Source: Candidatus Nanopelagicales bacterium (GTDB lineage: Bacteria > Actinomycetota > Actinomycetes > S36-B12). Taken from it: a stretch of DNA of 64,000 nt. Numbering within the stretch: position 1 is the first letter of the stretch; the number at the start of each line of letters is the position of its first letter. Positions 35,587 through 44,472 of this stretch are shown here, in pieces. The notes under the pieces were generated by a model. It did not search any database. It saw nothing but the letters and a program-made list of their open reading frames with translations, and was not told the DNA's origin. The translations under genes and the position numbers were made by a program. Location: contig JAQTZL010000011.1 of NCBI GenBank assembly GCA_028687755.1, forward strand, positions 1 through 64,000. Direction: 5' to 3'.

Positions 35587-36930
35587 TTGTCACGTTCGAC
35601 CACGCCTGTAGTAACAACCGTCTCCGCTCAATCCCCAGTCAACTCATCGACTGATTCATTTGCTGCCCTGGGCGTTCCGGGCAAGCTCGTGCAGTCACTG
35701 CGCTCATCGGGAATTGATGCACCTTTCCCTATCCAAACGGCCACACTCCCTGATTCGCTCGCTGGGCGAGATGTGCTCGGCCGCGGCCGAACTGGAAGTG
35801 GCAAAACTGTCGCGTTCTCACTCCCAACAGTTGTGCGTTTGTCAGAGTCAAAGCACGCCCGCAAACCAGGTGCTCCTCGTGCATTGATTTTGGTGCCAAC
35901 GCGCGAGCTTGCGGCGCAAGTGAATGAAACGATTTCACCGTTGGCTAAAGCGATGAATATGAACACGCTGGTTGTTGTTGGTGGAGTAAAGATCAATCCG
36001 CAGATTTCAGCGTTGAAGCATGGCGTCGATATTTTGATCGCAACACCGGGTCGCCTTGAAGATTTGATGAAACAGCGCTTTGCGAAACTTGATCATGTCG
36101 AAGTAACGGTTCTCGACGAAGCCGATCACATGGCGGATCTTGGTTTCTTGCCAGTAGTGAAGCGCCTACTTGATGCAACGCCCAAGAATGGCCAACGCAT
36201 GCTGTTCTCGGCGACCATCGACGCCAGTGTTGATGTGCTCGTCAAGCGCTACTTGAGCTCGCCGGTAACTCACTCAGTTGATTCAGCAGCCTCTCCTGTT
36301 CCTGCAATGACACACCACGTGATGAGTGTTACGTCAGATAACAAGCCTGCTGTAGTGCGTGAACTTGTTTCAGGTGAAGGTCGAACGCTTGCGTTTACTC
36401 GCACGAAACACGGAGCAAAAAAGCTAGCCAAGCAACTCACTGCTGCAGGTATTCCGGCCGTTGAGTTACATGGCAATCTTTCGCAGAATGCTCGCGTTCG
36501 AAATCTGGCTGCATTTTCCGATGGTGATGTTCGCGTTCTTGTAGCGACCGACATTGCCGCTCGCGGCATCCACGTGGATGGTGTGTCACTTGTTGTGCAT
36601 GTTGACCCGCCAGCAGAGCACAAGGCGTACTTGCACCGATCGGGTCGCACGGCTCGTGCAGGCGCAGAAGGTGTTGTGATCACTGTGGGCACTCCTGACC
36701 AACGAGGCGATGTTCGCTCGTTAATGAAGCAAGCAGCCATCACTCCAAAGATGCATCAGGTGGAGCCGGGTTCCGAAGTGATTCGAGCTCTTGTTGGACC
36801 CGCTGCTCCATATGTGAAGCCAGCGCCTGTGCATGTGGAATCAGCGCCAGCTGCTCGACGACCATCAGCTCCTCGTGCAGGATCGCGCAAAGCGCCACAG
36901 CGCGGTCGATCCCAAGGTCGCCAGAGGTAG
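35587..36930 (+). CDS. DEAD-box RNA helicase
   Basis: A 447-aa helicase starting at TTG 35587 behind GAAGGA. All core motifs are visible: Q motif (FPIQTATLP), Walker A (GRTGSGKT), PTREL, DEAD (VLDEADHMADLG), SAT (LFSATID), ATDIAARGI, and HRSGRTARAG. A basic Arg/Ala/Pro/Ser tail of about 40 residues is typical of RhlE/DeaD-type proteins that unwind structured RNA during ribosome assembly or cold growth. A 250-nt upstream region with several hairpins may be a regulatory leader. Confidence 0.94.
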   Translation: MSRSTTPVVTTVSAQSPVNSSTDSFAALGVPGKLVQSLRSSGIDAPFPIQTATLPDSLAGRDVLGRGRTGSGKTVAFSLPTVVRLSESKHARKPGAPRALILVPTRELAAQVNETISPLAKAMNMNTLVVVGGVKINPQISALKHGVDILIATPGRLEDLMKQRFAKLDHVEVTVLDEADHMADLGFLPVVKRLLDATPKNGQRMLFSATIDASVDVLVKRYLSSPVTHSVDSAASPVPAMTHHVMSVTSDNKPAVVRELVSGEGRTLAFTRTKHGAKKLAKQLTAAGIPAVELHGNLSQNARVRNLAAFSDGDVRVLVATDIAARGIHVDGVSLVVHVDPPAEHKAYLHRSGRTARAGAEGVVITVGTPDQRGDVRSLMKQAAITPKMHQVEPGSEVIRALVGPAAPYVKPAPVHVESAPAARRPSAPRAGSRKAPQRGRSQGRQR

Positions 36931-37015
36931 CCGCCAGCGTCGTGACTTCGAGATGCGCTTACGATCAGAAGCAGTCTGTTTCACGCGTGCTTGCTACTAG
37001 TGAAGAGGAGCGACG

Positions 37016-38281
37016 ATGAGTCTGTTTTCTCGTGCTGCTTCGTTAGCCGTGGTGCCAGTAAAAAGCGGCGCTCGTTTTGCTGGTGCAGCAACGATCTCAG
37101 CCTTTGGTGGAGATCGTGATGCTGCTTACGGTAAGGCGCTTCAAGCATCCGCGGAGGAACTCACCGCTGCGCTTGCAAAAGCACGCGGTCCCGTCATGAA
37201 GTTTGGTCAACTGTTAGCACTGTTCTCCTCAACGCTGCCACCAGAGCAGGCGGAAATGCTTTCGTCGCTAACTCGGTTATATGAAGATGCGGAACCACGG
37301 CCATTTACTGAAGTTCAAGAGGCATTTGATCGCTTGCCCGCAGGTGTTAACGTCGACGAGGTTGCTGTGGCTGCCGCAAGTCTTGGGCAAGTGCACACTG
37401 CTACATGGCCAGACGGCAGGCGGGTTGCAATTAAAGTGCAATATCCAGATGCGCATCGCATTGTTCGATCGGATCTCTTGCAGCTACGCACATTTATCCC
37501 GCTGATTCACCGACTGATTCCCACGTTGGATGTCAAGGCACTTCTTCAGGAACATGCGGATCGGTTGTGGGATGAACTGGACTACACGAATGAAGCCAAG
37601 TGGCAAGAAGAATTCCGCAATGTTTGGGCAACGAAGCATCCAGGCGTGGTGACCATTCCTGCGGTGATCTTTGCGGATTCAACGATGTTGGTCACTGAAT
37701 GGTTGCCGGGAATTCCTTATGCGACCTTGCAGTCAGCTCCGGTAGAACAACGTGATCAAGCTGCAAGAAACCTTGCACGATTCACCTTGTGGTCTCCAAG
37801 ACTTGTCGGAGCAATCCATGCAGACCCACACCCCGGTAACTTCCGACTGATGGACGACGGTTCCATTGGTGTGTTGGATTTTGGGTCCGTTGGTCATCCC
37901 GCTGGTGAGTTCACTCGTCTCTTCGTTCGTACCTTTCAACTCGCGGCAGCAAACGATCTTGAAGGTGTTCGGGAATTGTGGCTCAACGTTGGCATGATCA
38001 TGGATTCAACAAGTGCCGATGAGTTGGCTCGCATTATTGCTCTAGATGTCACGCCGTACGTGCAGCCTGAATTTCGATTTTCCTCAGACTGGATCACCGA
38101 GCGCGCCGGCGATTGGTCAGATCCGGGAGGCTCACTGAAAGACGCGGGGAAGCTATCATTTCCGCCGAATCTGCTTCTTGAACACCGCGCGGTGACAGGA
38201 ATGCTTGCGCTATTGACCAGCATCGATGCCACCGTCGATTTCCAGACGGTGATTGACGAAGCCGTTATTCCTCCAGCCTGA
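37016..38281 (+). CDS. ABC1/UbiB-family atypical kinase
   Basis: A 421-aa protein kinase-like protein. Family signatures include the KxGQ motif (MKFGQLLALF near residue 60), the Ala-rich nucleotide loop (AAASLGQVHTATW), the VAIKVQYP lysine, and HADPHPGNFRL with VLDFGSVG as catalytic and metal segments. ABC1 proteins act as ATPases supporting isoprenoid-quinone or lipid metabolism. GAGGAG precedes the ATG. It stands between the helicase and glutamine synthetase on the same strand without overlap. Confidence 0.92.
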   Translation: MSLFSRAASLAVVPVKSGARFAGAATISAFGGDRDAAYGKALQASAEELTAALAKARGPVMKFGQLLALFSSTLPPEQAEMLSSLTRLYEDAEPRPFTEVQEAFDRLPAGVNVDEVAVAAASLGQVHTATWPDGRRVAIKVQYPDAHRIVRSDLLQLRTFIPLIHRLIPTLDVKALLQEHADRLWDELDYTNEAKWQEEFRNVWATKHPGVVTIPAVIFADSTMLVTEWLPGIPYATLQSAPVEQRDQAARNLARFTLWSPRLVGAIHADPHPGNFRLMDDGSIGVLDFGSVGHPAGEFTRLFVRTFQLAAANDLEGVRELWLNVGMIMDSTSADELARIIALDVTPYVQPEFRFSSDWITERAGDWSDPGGSLKDAGKLSFPPNLLLEHRAVTGMLALLTSIDATVDFQTVIDEAVIPPA

Positions 38282-38319
38282 GGTTCAAACCAGACATTTA
38301 TGTCCGTTATGTCCTATTT

Positions 38320-38335
38320 GTAATATCTCTGTAAC
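38320..38335. promoter_or_regulatory. GlnR-like box upstream of glutamine synthetase
   Basis: GTAAT-6 nt-GTAAC lies 76 nt before the glutamine synthetase start. It resembles the paired half-sites (GTnAC-n6-GnAAC) bound by actinobacterial GlnR. The match is imperfect, and no GlnR gene is in the window. Confidence 0.35.
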
Positions 38336-38410
38336 AAAACATGCGATTACGTTTCCTACTCTTATCCCAACCTGCACCGCGCTGGATGCCGTGCTCTGTG
38401 TCGAGAGGTA

Positions 38411-40591
38411 ATGAACATGAGTGGAAATGCCGTACGCCTGCAAGCAATCAAAGATGTCGAGGCCTACGTTCCACCCGCAGTGAGCTTCGATGTCAATGAA
38501 GCCCCTGGTGAGATCTATGGAATGAACGTCTTCAACAAGGCAGTGATGCAACGTCGCCTGCCGAAGAACGTTTACAAGTCAGTCATCGACACCATCGAAA
38601 ATGGTTCAAAGCTCGACCCAACAGTTGCTGATGCAGTTGCCGCAGCGATGCGCGATTGGGCTTTGGAAAAGGGTGCGACTCACTACGCGCACGTGTTCTA
38701 CCCACTGACCGGCTTCACTGCTGAAAAGCATGACAGTTTCTTTGAGCCAACTGGCGATGGCACGACTCTTGCTGAGTTCGCAGGAAAGACGCTCGTTCAA
38801 GGCGAGCCAGACGCATCGAGTTTCCCTAACGGTGGCCTGCGTGCAACCTTCGAAGCTCGCGGTTACACCGGTTGGGATGTCACGAGCCCTGCGTACATTC
38901 TTGAAAACCCAAATGGCAACACGCTGTGCATCCCAACAGTGTTCCTGTCAATGACCGGCGAAGCTCTTGACCTCAAGACACCGCTTCTTCGTGCACAGCA
39001 GGCAATGTCAACACAGGCCGATCGCGTTCTACGCCTCTTCGGAAATGATCCAGACCGCGTGGTTTCGTTCTGTGGTCCAGAGCAGGAGTACTTCCTGGTT
39101 GATCGTCACTTCTTCTTGGCGCGTCCTGACCTTCTTAACTCAGGTCGCACGTTGTTTGGCCAAAAGCCACCTAAGGGTCAGGAATTTGACGACCATTACT
39201 TTGGCGCGATTCCTGAGCGTGTGCTCGGCATGATGATGGAAGCAGAGCGCGAACTCTTCAAGCTCGGAATTCCAGCGAAGACCCGCCACAACGAGGTTGC
39301 TCCCGGACAGTTCGAAATTGCACCGGTCTTCGAACGCGCAAACATTGCTTCAGATCACCAGCAGCAGTTGATGACAACACTGAAGACTGTTGCTCAGCGC
39401 CACGGTATGGAATGCATCTTCCATGAGAAGCCATTTGCTGGCGTTAACGGATCTGGCAAGCACGTGAACTTCTCGATCGGTAACGGTCGTCAAGGCAACC
39501 TGCTCAACCCAGGTGATAACCCGCATGACAACGCCCAGTTCCTCGTGTTCTGTGCCGCAGTTATTCGTGCCGTGCATAAGTACGGTGGCCTTTTGCGCGT
39601 TTCTGTTGCTTCAGCTTCAAATGATCACCGTCTTGGTGCGAACGAAGCTCCACCGGCAATCATCTCGATCTTCTTGGGTGAGCAGTTGGCTGACGTCTTC
39701 GAACAGATCGCAGCAGGTGGAGCAAAGTCATCGAAGAGCAAGGGGACCTTGCGCGTTGGTGTCGACACGATGCCAGATCTTCCCTCAGATCCAGGTGACC
39801 GTAATCGCACTAGCCCATTTGCATTCACTGGCAACCGCTTTGAATTCCGCGCTCCAGGCTCCAACCAATCAGTTGCAGCTCCAATGACGGTTATCAACGC
39901 CATGTTGGCTGAAGCCCTTGATTACATTGCCAACGAACTTGAAGCATCAATTGCGAAGGGTGTTGAGTTCAACGCTGCTGTGCAAGATGTGCTCGCAAAG
40001 ATCATGAAGGAGCACGGCGCAGTTGTGTTCAACGGCAACGGTTACTCAGAAGAGTGGCAGGTTGAAGCAGCTAAGCGCGGTTTGTTGAACCTTCGTACCA
40101 CTGTTGATGCGCTTCCTCAGCTCATTGAGCCAGCGTCCATCGAACTGATGGAGAAGTACGGAGTCTTCAGTGCACGCGAAATGCACAGCCGCTACGAAGT
40201 TGCTCTTGAGCAGTACGTCAACAGCATCGCGGTGGAAGCAAAGCTCACCCTTGAAATGGGCACCACGATGGTGTTGCCTTCAGCAATTCGTTACCAGACT
40301 GAACTTGCTGGCAACATTGCTGCACTCAAGGCCGCTGGTGTTGAAGGCAACGCAACCACGTTGAAGACTGTCACGGCAATCGTGAATGAACTCACTGAAG
40401 CACTGACTGCCCTTGAAGGTGTGCTTGCTGCTGACGCTGGCCACGAGTTGACTGATGAAGCCAAGTACGCACTGAACAGCATCATTCCAGCCATGGGTGC
40501 AGTTCGTGCCGCTGGTGACAAACTTGAAACGGTTGTTGCCGATGATCTGTGGGTGCTTCCTACATACCAGGAAATGCTGCATATTCTCTAA
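38411..40591 (+). CDS. glnN: Type III glutamine synthetase
   Basis: A 726-aa enzyme, the size of GSIII (GlnN) rather than the 470-aa GlnA. Recognisable blocks include [43 protein letters not shown] in part, [15 protein letters not shown], and [20 protein letters not shown] in part. These are the Glu metal-binding and ammonia/ATP-site motifs of the type III class. It makes glutamine from glutamate, ammonia and ATP. A GlnR-like box lies upstream and a strong terminator follows, so it is monocistronic. Confidence 0.95.
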   Translation: MNMSGNAVRLQAIKDVEAYVPPAVSFDVNEAPGEIYGMNVFNKAVMQRRLPKNVYKSVIDTIENGSKLDPTVADAVAAAMRDWALEKGATHYAHVFYPLTGFTAEKHDSFFEPTGDGTTLAEFAGKTLVQGEPDASSFPNGGLRATFEARGYTGWDVTSPAYILENPNGNTLCIPTVFLSMTGEALDLKTPLLRAQQAMSTQADRVLRLFGNDPDRVVSFCGPEQEYFLVDRHFFLARPDLLNSGRTLFGQKPPKGQEFDDHYFGAIPERVLGMMMEAERELFKLGIPAKTRHNEVAPGQFEIAPVFERANIASDHQQQLMTTLKTVAQRHGMECIFHEKPFAGVNGSGKHVNFSIGNGRQGNLLNPGDNPHDNAQFLVFCAAVIRAVHKYGGLLRVSVASASNDHRLGANEAPPAIISIFLGEQLADVFEQIAAGGAKSSKSKGTLRVGVDTMPDLPSDPGDRNRTSPFAFTGNRFEFRAPGSNQSVAAPMTVINAMLAEALDYIANELEASIAKGVEFNAAVQDVLAKIMKEHGAVVFNGNGYSEEWQVEAAKRGLLNLRTTVDALPQLIEPASIELMEKYGVFSAREMHSRYEVALEQYVNSIAVEAKLTLEMGTTMVLPSAIRYQTELAGNIAALKAAGVEGNATTLKTVTAIVNELTEALTALEGVLAADAGHELTDEAKYALNSIIPAMGAVRAAGDKLETVVADDLWVLPTYQEMLHIL

Positions 40592-40610
40592 GCACAACAC
40601 TTCACAACTT

Positions 40611-40653
40611 CGTGGGCCTTTCTCCATCACTTCGGTGAGGGGGAGGGCCCACG
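40611..40653. terminator. Strong terminator after glnN
   Basis: CGTGGGCC pairs with GGCCCACG; an inner hairpin TCAC-TTCG-GTGA caps it. The downstream run is ATTATTTTGTTTTG on +. It separates glnN from the convergent ATP-grasp gene and may serve both strands. Confidence 0.82.
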
Positions 40654-40671
40654 ATTATTTTGTTTTGTCGG

Positions 40672-41568
40672 TTATTTGATTGTGTGACTGATGGCGCGAG
40701 CTAATCGTGCTGGTGCACCCGTCTCTGGGTTCGAATCAACTTCAAAAAATAGTGATGGCTCAACCATCTCAAGTTCGAGCACTACAGGATTGCCATGATC
40801 GTCATTAATGAGGTCAACGCGGGCGTAAAGCCAACCTTGCGGAGCAACTGCCAGCGCCTTTTGTGCGACATCGAGTTGCATTGGTGTGGCTGTGCGCGCA
40901 ATTATTTCTTCCTTGATGAACAACCCGCCATGGAATTCCTGAGCTGCGTTGTCTAACTTCAAAAGTGGACCTTTGCGAATGGCGTGTGAGAACTCACCGC
41001 CGATAAAGATAAGCGCAGTCTCAGCAGCGGTATCAACACTCTTGAAATATGGCTGAACCATGACGCTACGTCCGCTGGCAAAAATGGCGTCCATCGCTGT
41101 CAGAGCTTCTTGACGTTTATCGGCACTGAGGCGATAGGTGTCGCGTGAACCGGCAGAAATCGACGGTTTGATAACGAATTCATCCTCGGGAAGCACAAGT
41201 TCATCGCCAATTTCGAAAAACTGCGTGGGGACAGTTGGTATGCCAGCTTTGGCCAAGTCATTTAAGTAATGCTTGTCTGAACTCCAGGTAACGACGTCAA
41301 CTGGATTAACAAGAGTGCTGACGACATTGACGCGCTTGAGCCATTCCATGAACTCATTGCGGCGCGCGCTGTAATCCCACGTGGATCGAATCAATACGAG
41401 ATCGAATCGATCCCACTGCACTGAAGGGTCATCCCACACTGTGATCTCAACATTTATGGCTCGTGCTGCGAGTGAGGGAAGAAGCAGTTGATCATCGGGG
41501 TCAAGATCAGCGAAGGCCGCGCACGTAACTATTGCGATGAGTGGAGTGGACTTCATCTCACTGGACAT
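40672..41568 (-). CDS. ATP-grasp ligase-like protein
   Basis: A 298-aa protein with RimK/glutathione-synthetase-like ATP-grasp features: LIRSTWDYSARRNEFMEWL in the N-terminal domain, then VIKPSISAGSRDTYRL (nucleotide-binding strand and loop), MVQPYFKSVDT, and VVLELEMVEPSLFFEVD as the Mg-ATP site. It would join a carboxylate to an amine via an acyl phosphate. Similar proteins include the DcsG-like family; the substrates cannot be read. It stands alone. Confidence 0.85.
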   Translation of the reverse strand: MSSEMKSTPLIAIVTCAAFADLDPDDQLLLPSLAARAINVEITVWDDPSVQWDRFDLVLIRSTWDYSARRNEFMEWLKRVNVVSTLVNPVDVVTWSSDKHYLNDLAKAGIPTVPTQFFEIGDELVLPEDEFVIKPSISAGSRDTYRLSADKRQEALTAMDAIFASGRSVMVQPYFKSVDTAAETALIFIGGEFSHAIRKGPLLKLDNAAQEFHGGLFIKEEIIARTATPMQLDVAQKALAVAPQGWLYARVDLINDDHGNPVVLELEMVEPSLFFEVDSNPETGAPARLARAISHTIK

Positions 41569-41587
41569 CGCGCAAGGCTAGTGCTTC

Positions 41588-41761
41588 TTAGCCAAAGAAC
41601 TTGGAGAAGAAACCGCCCTGCTTTTTTGCTGCGGCTTTCTCCGCTGCGGTGCACTTGCAGCGTTGGTCCTTAGGTACACCCTTCATGACTTGATCAACGT
41701 GTTGGCCACAGCCGGCCCACGTGGTTTTGCCACAGTTCTTACAGGTTGCCTGACGACACAT
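41588..41761 (-). CDS. 57-aa cysteine-rich small protein
   Basis: The protein begins MCRQATCKNCGKTTWAGCG and has five Cys in its first 17 residues plus a late KCTAAEK Cys, with two His/Gly turns between; a Lys/Gly/Phe tail follows. It looks like a small zinc-ribbon or metal-binding protein seen widely in actinobacteria. GAGGAATTCC precedes the ATG. A CsoR/CstR-type dyad (41799-41817) lies 38 nt upstream and also precedes the divergent methyltransferase gene. Function unknown. Confidence 0.75.
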   Translation of the reverse strand: MCRQATCKNCGKTTWAGCGQHVDQVMKGVPKDQRCKCTAAEKAAAKKQGGFFSKFFG

Positions 41762-41798
41762 GGAATTCCTCGGTTTCTCGTAGTGAAGATAAGTGCAA

Positions 41799-41817
41799 TA
41801 TACCCTATGGGGGTATA
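41799..41817. promoter_or_regulatory. CsoR/CstR-type operator (TATACCC-n5-GGGTATA)
   Basis: A 7-bp inverted repeat TATACCC / GGGTATA with a TATGG spacer lies between the divergent Cys-rich gene and the methyltransferase. Its form matches operators of copper- or persulfide-sensing CsoR/CstR proteins. A near-identical dyad stands at 42544-42564. No regulator of this family is in the window. Confidence 0.65.
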
Positions 41818-41867
41818 AGATCAACCTACACTCCACACAAAACACTCACATGAATAAGGCGGAATCC

Positions 41868-42521
41868 ATGGCTACTCCTGATTTACAAGCGTGGGATACC
41901 CGCTTTGCGCAAGATGCCTACATCTTTGGCACCGCCCCCAATGTTTTCCTCGTGAATTCCGCCGCGCATATTTCAGTAGGCGCTCGCGTGCTTGCGGTTG
42001 CTGACGGAGAAGGCCGCAACGGAGTCTGGTTGGCGCAGCAGGGCTTTGCAGTCCACGCAACTGACGGTTCAAAAGTGGCTGTAGCCAAATCCATGGCCTT
42101 GGCTAAAGAGCGCGGAGTGCCTGTTGTCTATTCCGCGGCAGAACTTGTTCCTGGATCGATCTTCCATGAATGCGCAGACGCCGACACTTGGATCTGGCCT
42201 GTGGGGGCTTTCGATGCCGTTGTTGGGATTTTCATTCAATTCGCCAAGCCTGATGAGCGTTCAATGATGTTCGCTAACATGATTGCGGCATTGAAGCCCG
42301 GTGGAGTGTTGTTGCTTGAGGGCTATCACCATCGTCAACTTGGTTTTGGTACGGGTGGCCCACCGGTACTTGATCAGCTATATGACCAAGCGTTGTTGAG
42401 TAGCGCTTTTGCACGTCTTGAAACCATCGAACTTCGTGACTACGACGAAGAGGTAGATGAAGGCGAAGGGCATGAGGGCATGTCGGCGCTCATTGATTAC
42501 ATCGGTCGCGCACCCAAATAA
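41868..42521 (+). CDS. Class I SAM-dependent methyltransferase
   Basis: A 217-aa protein with the SAM-binding loop VLAVADGEGRNGVWLAQQG (near residues 43-61), the acidic strand-2 end HATDGSKVAV, and IAALKPGGVLLLEGYHHRQLG. It resembles TehB-like methyltransferases. I choose ATG 41868, preceded by AAGGCGGAA, over the ATG at 41850. Its promoter carries the first CsoR/CstR-type dyad, so it may respond to a toxic metal(loid) or reactive sulfur. Substrate unknown. Confidence 0.85.
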   Translation: MATPDLQAWDTRFAQDAYIFGTAPNVFLVNSAAHISVGARVLAVADGEGRNGVWLAQQGFAVHATDGSKVAVAKSMALAKERGVPVVYSAAELVPGSIFHECADADTWIWPVGAFDAVVGIFIQFAKPDERSMMFANMIAALKPGGVLLLEGYHHRQLGFGTGGPPVLDQLYDQALLSSAFARLETIELRDYDEEVDEGEGHEGMSALIDYIGRAPK

Positions 42522-42543
42522 ACCCGAAGATACCTATGGCAAA

Positions 42544-42564
42544 GTATACCCCCATGGGGTATAC
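42544..42564. promoter_or_regulatory. CsoR/CstR-type operator upstream of DUF2202-thioredoxin-rhodanese genes
   Basis: A perfect 9-bp inverted repeat, GTATACCCC and GGGGTATAC, separated by CAT, ends 40 nt before the DUF2202 start codon. Together with the site at 41799 it defines a two-site regulon. Confidence 0.72.
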
Positions 42565-42604
42565 TAAATTTAGGTCACGACGTGGCCGACTATGGAGGTT
42601 CGCC

Positions 42605-43108
42605 ATGAAGGTTTCATCATTTGTCGCAGCCGCACTCATCGGCGTCGCAGTACTGACCCCGTCCGCGCAGGCGCAAGCTGTGTCAGTTTCACCGGAGTTG
42701 AAAGCCCAATTGGTCTACCTCGTGCAAGAGGAGAAGTTAGCTCGTGACGTGTACACGACGTTGTATGCAGCCACAGGAGTTCGTCAGTTCAGCAATATTT
42801 CCTCTTCTGAGCGCACACACATGACGCTCATGCAAGGAATCTTGAAGACCTATGGCATAGCCGACCCAACCGTTGGTTTACCAGTTGGATCGTTTAAAGA
42901 CGCGTCTCTTAGTGCGCTCTACAAGAAACTCATAGCGAGTGGGAAAACCTCGACCACGGCGGCGCTAGCCGCAGGTGTAGCCATTGAGAAAAAGGACATC
43001 ACGGATATCAATGTGATGCTTAAAGACAATCCACCTGCTGACGTCACATCTGTGTTGCAGCGTTTGCTGAGTGGCTCAAAGAGTCACCTTGCGGCCTTCG
43101 CCCGCTAA
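42605..43108 (+). CDS. Secreted DUF2202 (ferritin-like) protein
   Basis: A 167-aa exported protein: signal peptide (FVAAALIGVAVLTPSAQA), then a helical bundle with LVYLVQEEKLARDVYTTLY and SSERTHMTLMQGILKTYG, the E-E and E-x2-H patterns of DUF2202, a ferritin-like family that could bind a di-metal centre. GGAGGTTCGCC precedes the ATG. It is the first gene after the second CsoR/CstR-type operator. Role unknown; the neighbours suggest redox or sulfur stress. Confidence 0.87.
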   Translation: MKVSSFVAAALIGVAVLTPSAQAQAVSVSPELKAQLVYLVQEEKLARDVYTTLYAATGVRQFSNISSSERTHMTLMQGILKTYGIADPTVGLPVGSFKDASLSALYKKLIASGKTSTTAALAAGVAIEKKDITDINVMLKDNPPADVTSVLQRLLSGSKSHLAAFAR

Positions 43109-43131
43109 GAAAATTTCAAAGGGAGAACATC

Positions 43132-43329
43132 ATGTTGAAGAATGAAAGTTCAGTAGATCGCGTCATTCGATTGGTTATTGCTGCTGTGGCGATCGCCATT
43201 GCGTTGGTGGTTGGTGGATCAACAGTTGTCGGCATCATTCTTTTCGTCGTAGCCGCGGTCATGGTGGTTACGGCAGTTGTTGGCTTTTGTCCGCTGTATC
43301 GAATCTTTGGCCTTCGAACCAATAAGTAG
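43132..43329 (+). CDS. DUF2892 small membrane protein
   Basis: A 65-aa protein: NESSVDRVIRLVIAAVAIAI at the start, one long or two short hydrophobic helices, and FCPLYRIFGLRT at the end. This is the DUF2892 motif set, also found as the membrane part of the rhodanese YgaP. AAAGGGAG precedes the ATG. Having it next to a separate rhodanese gene recreates YgaP in split form and supports a sulfur-transfer role. Confidence 0.88.
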   Translation: MLKNESSVDRVIRLVIAAVAIAIALVVGGSTVVGIILFVVAAVMVVTAVVGFCPLYRIFGLRTNK

Positions 43330-43360
43330 TCATAACACTTCACACCAGTAAAGGAACAGC

Positions 43361-43729
43361 ATGGCAACAACGAATCTCACTGCAACGTCATTTGAAGATG
43401 CAGTTGTAAAAGACGGAATCCTGTTTGTGGATTTTTGGGCATCGTGGTGCGGACCATGCCGCAGTTTTGCGCCGGTATACGAAGCAGCTTCAGAGATCCA
43501 CTCGGATGTGGTGTTTGGCAAGATTGATACCGAAGCCGAGCAGGGGATTGCTGCTGCCGCTCAGATCACTTCAATTCCTACCCTTATGGCATTTCGTGAC
43601 GGAATCTTGGTGTACCGGGAAGCTGGTGCTCTTCCCGGTACGGCTTTTGAAGAGTTAGTGCAGGCAGTAAAAGCGCTTGATATGAACCAAGTGCGATCGC
43701 AAATGGAACAGGAGCATGCGCATGAGTAA
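43361..43729 (+). CDS. Thioredoxin
   Basis: A 122-aa thioredoxin with the active site WASWCGPCRSF near residues 28-38 and the cis-Pro segment ITSIPTLMAF. No signal peptide, so it is cytoplasmic. It would reduce disulfides or persulfides. AAGGAACAGC precedes the ATG. Its 3' end overlaps the rhodanese start by 8 nt, so the two are coupled. It lies in the DUF2202-DUF2892-thioredoxin-rhodanese operon. Confidence 0.92.
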   Translation: MATTNLTATSFEDAVVKDGILFVDFWASWCGPCRSFAPVYEAASEIHSDVVFGKIDTEAEQGIAAAAQITSIPTLMAFRDGILVYREAGALPGTAFEELVQAVKALDMNQVRSQMEQEHAHE

Positions 43730-44147
43730 TGCAGTCAAGAACCGACGATCTCTAGGCTTCGTAGCATTCATAGGAATGCTTGTGGCTGGGCTTTTCGTGG
43801 TGACCGCGTGCAGTTCGTCATCGAGTGCCATAACAACAGTAGATCCTCAAGTCTTCTTGCAGACTGCATCCCAGCCTGGGACAACAGTGATCGATGTGCG
43901 CACCCCGAGTGAATACTCATCAGGTCACTTGCAAGGTGCTGTGAATATCGATGTGGAGGCACCCACCTTTACTGCTGCCATTGATGCGTTAAGCAAGAGG
44001 GGAGCATATGCCGTGTATTGCCACAGTGGTCGCCGTTCCGCACTCGCATCTGACCAGATGGCAAGTAGTGGGTTCACTAACATCACGAACTTGCAGGGCG
44101 GCATTGCCGATCTACAAGCGGCTGGTGGAGTGATCGTTACTTCGTAG
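43722..44147 (+). CDS. Rhodanese-domain lipoprotein
   Basis: A 141-aa protein with a lipoprotein signal (FIGMLVAGLFVVTAC) and one rhodanese domain: VIDVRTPSEYSSGHLQGAVNID and the active-site loop YCHSGRRSALAS with its Cys near residue 103. It would handle sulfane sulfur at the outer face of the membrane. I prefer ATG 43722, as the GGAG at 43711 is too close to ATG 43716. It is the last gene of the operon; its stop runs 11 nt into the convergent GNAT gene. Confidence 0.9.
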   Translation: MSNAVKNRRSLGFVAFIGMLVAGLFVVTACSSSSSAITTVDPQVFLQTASQPGTTVIDVRTPSEYSSGHLQGAVNIDVEAPTFTAAIDALSKRGAYAVYCHSGRRSALASDQMASSGFTNITNLQGGIADLQAAGGVIVTS

Positions 44148-44463
44148 AACTTCCTGGCAAACCGAATTGGGCTCGTACTTCTTGAGGTACGAGCCCAAGG
44201 TATTTCTCCGGTTGATCCGCAATCACCTTTTGGATGTAACTGCAGTAGGGCGCCACTTCGAGATGTTGAGTCGCAGCATCATCCAGAGCTGTTTCAACCA
44301 AGAGTTTGGCGTAACCCTTTCCGCCGTGGGCAGGTTCAATTTCAGTATGAGTGAATGAAAGTCGATTGTTGTGTTGGGTGTAGTCACAGACACCGATCAA
44401 TTCGCCATCGAGATGAATTTCAAAGCGATGAAGTGCGACGTTCTGGTGAACGATCGGATGCAT
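44137..44463 (-). CDS. Small GNAT-like N-acetyltransferase, second copy
   Basis: A 108-aa COG2388-type protein related to the one at 24399: RFEIHLDGELIGVCDYTQHNN, then EPAHGGKGYAKLLVETALDDA and PYCSYIQKVIADQPEKYLGLVP (each in part). It is adjacent to a DOPA-dioxygenase-like gene, the same association as at 24399-25640, although the order within the presumed transcript is reversed here. Its 3' coding end contains a perfect hairpin that could terminate the opposing rhodanese operon. Confidence 0.8.
   Translation of the reverse strand: MHPIVHQNVALHRFEIHLDGELIGVCDYTQHNNRLSFTHTEIEPAHGGKGYAKLLVETALDDAATQHLEVAPYCSYIQKVIADQPEKYLGLVPQEVRAQFGLPGSSTK
44167..44198. terminator. Perfect hairpin inside the GNAT coding end
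   Basis: TTGGGCTCGTAC pairs over 12 bp with GTACGAGCCCAA, loop TTCTTGAG. It lies 20 nt past the rhodanese stop, within the convergent GNAT gene. No T-run follows on +, so termination is plausible but not certain. Confidence 0.5.
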
Positions 44464-44472
44464 GGTTTTCCT

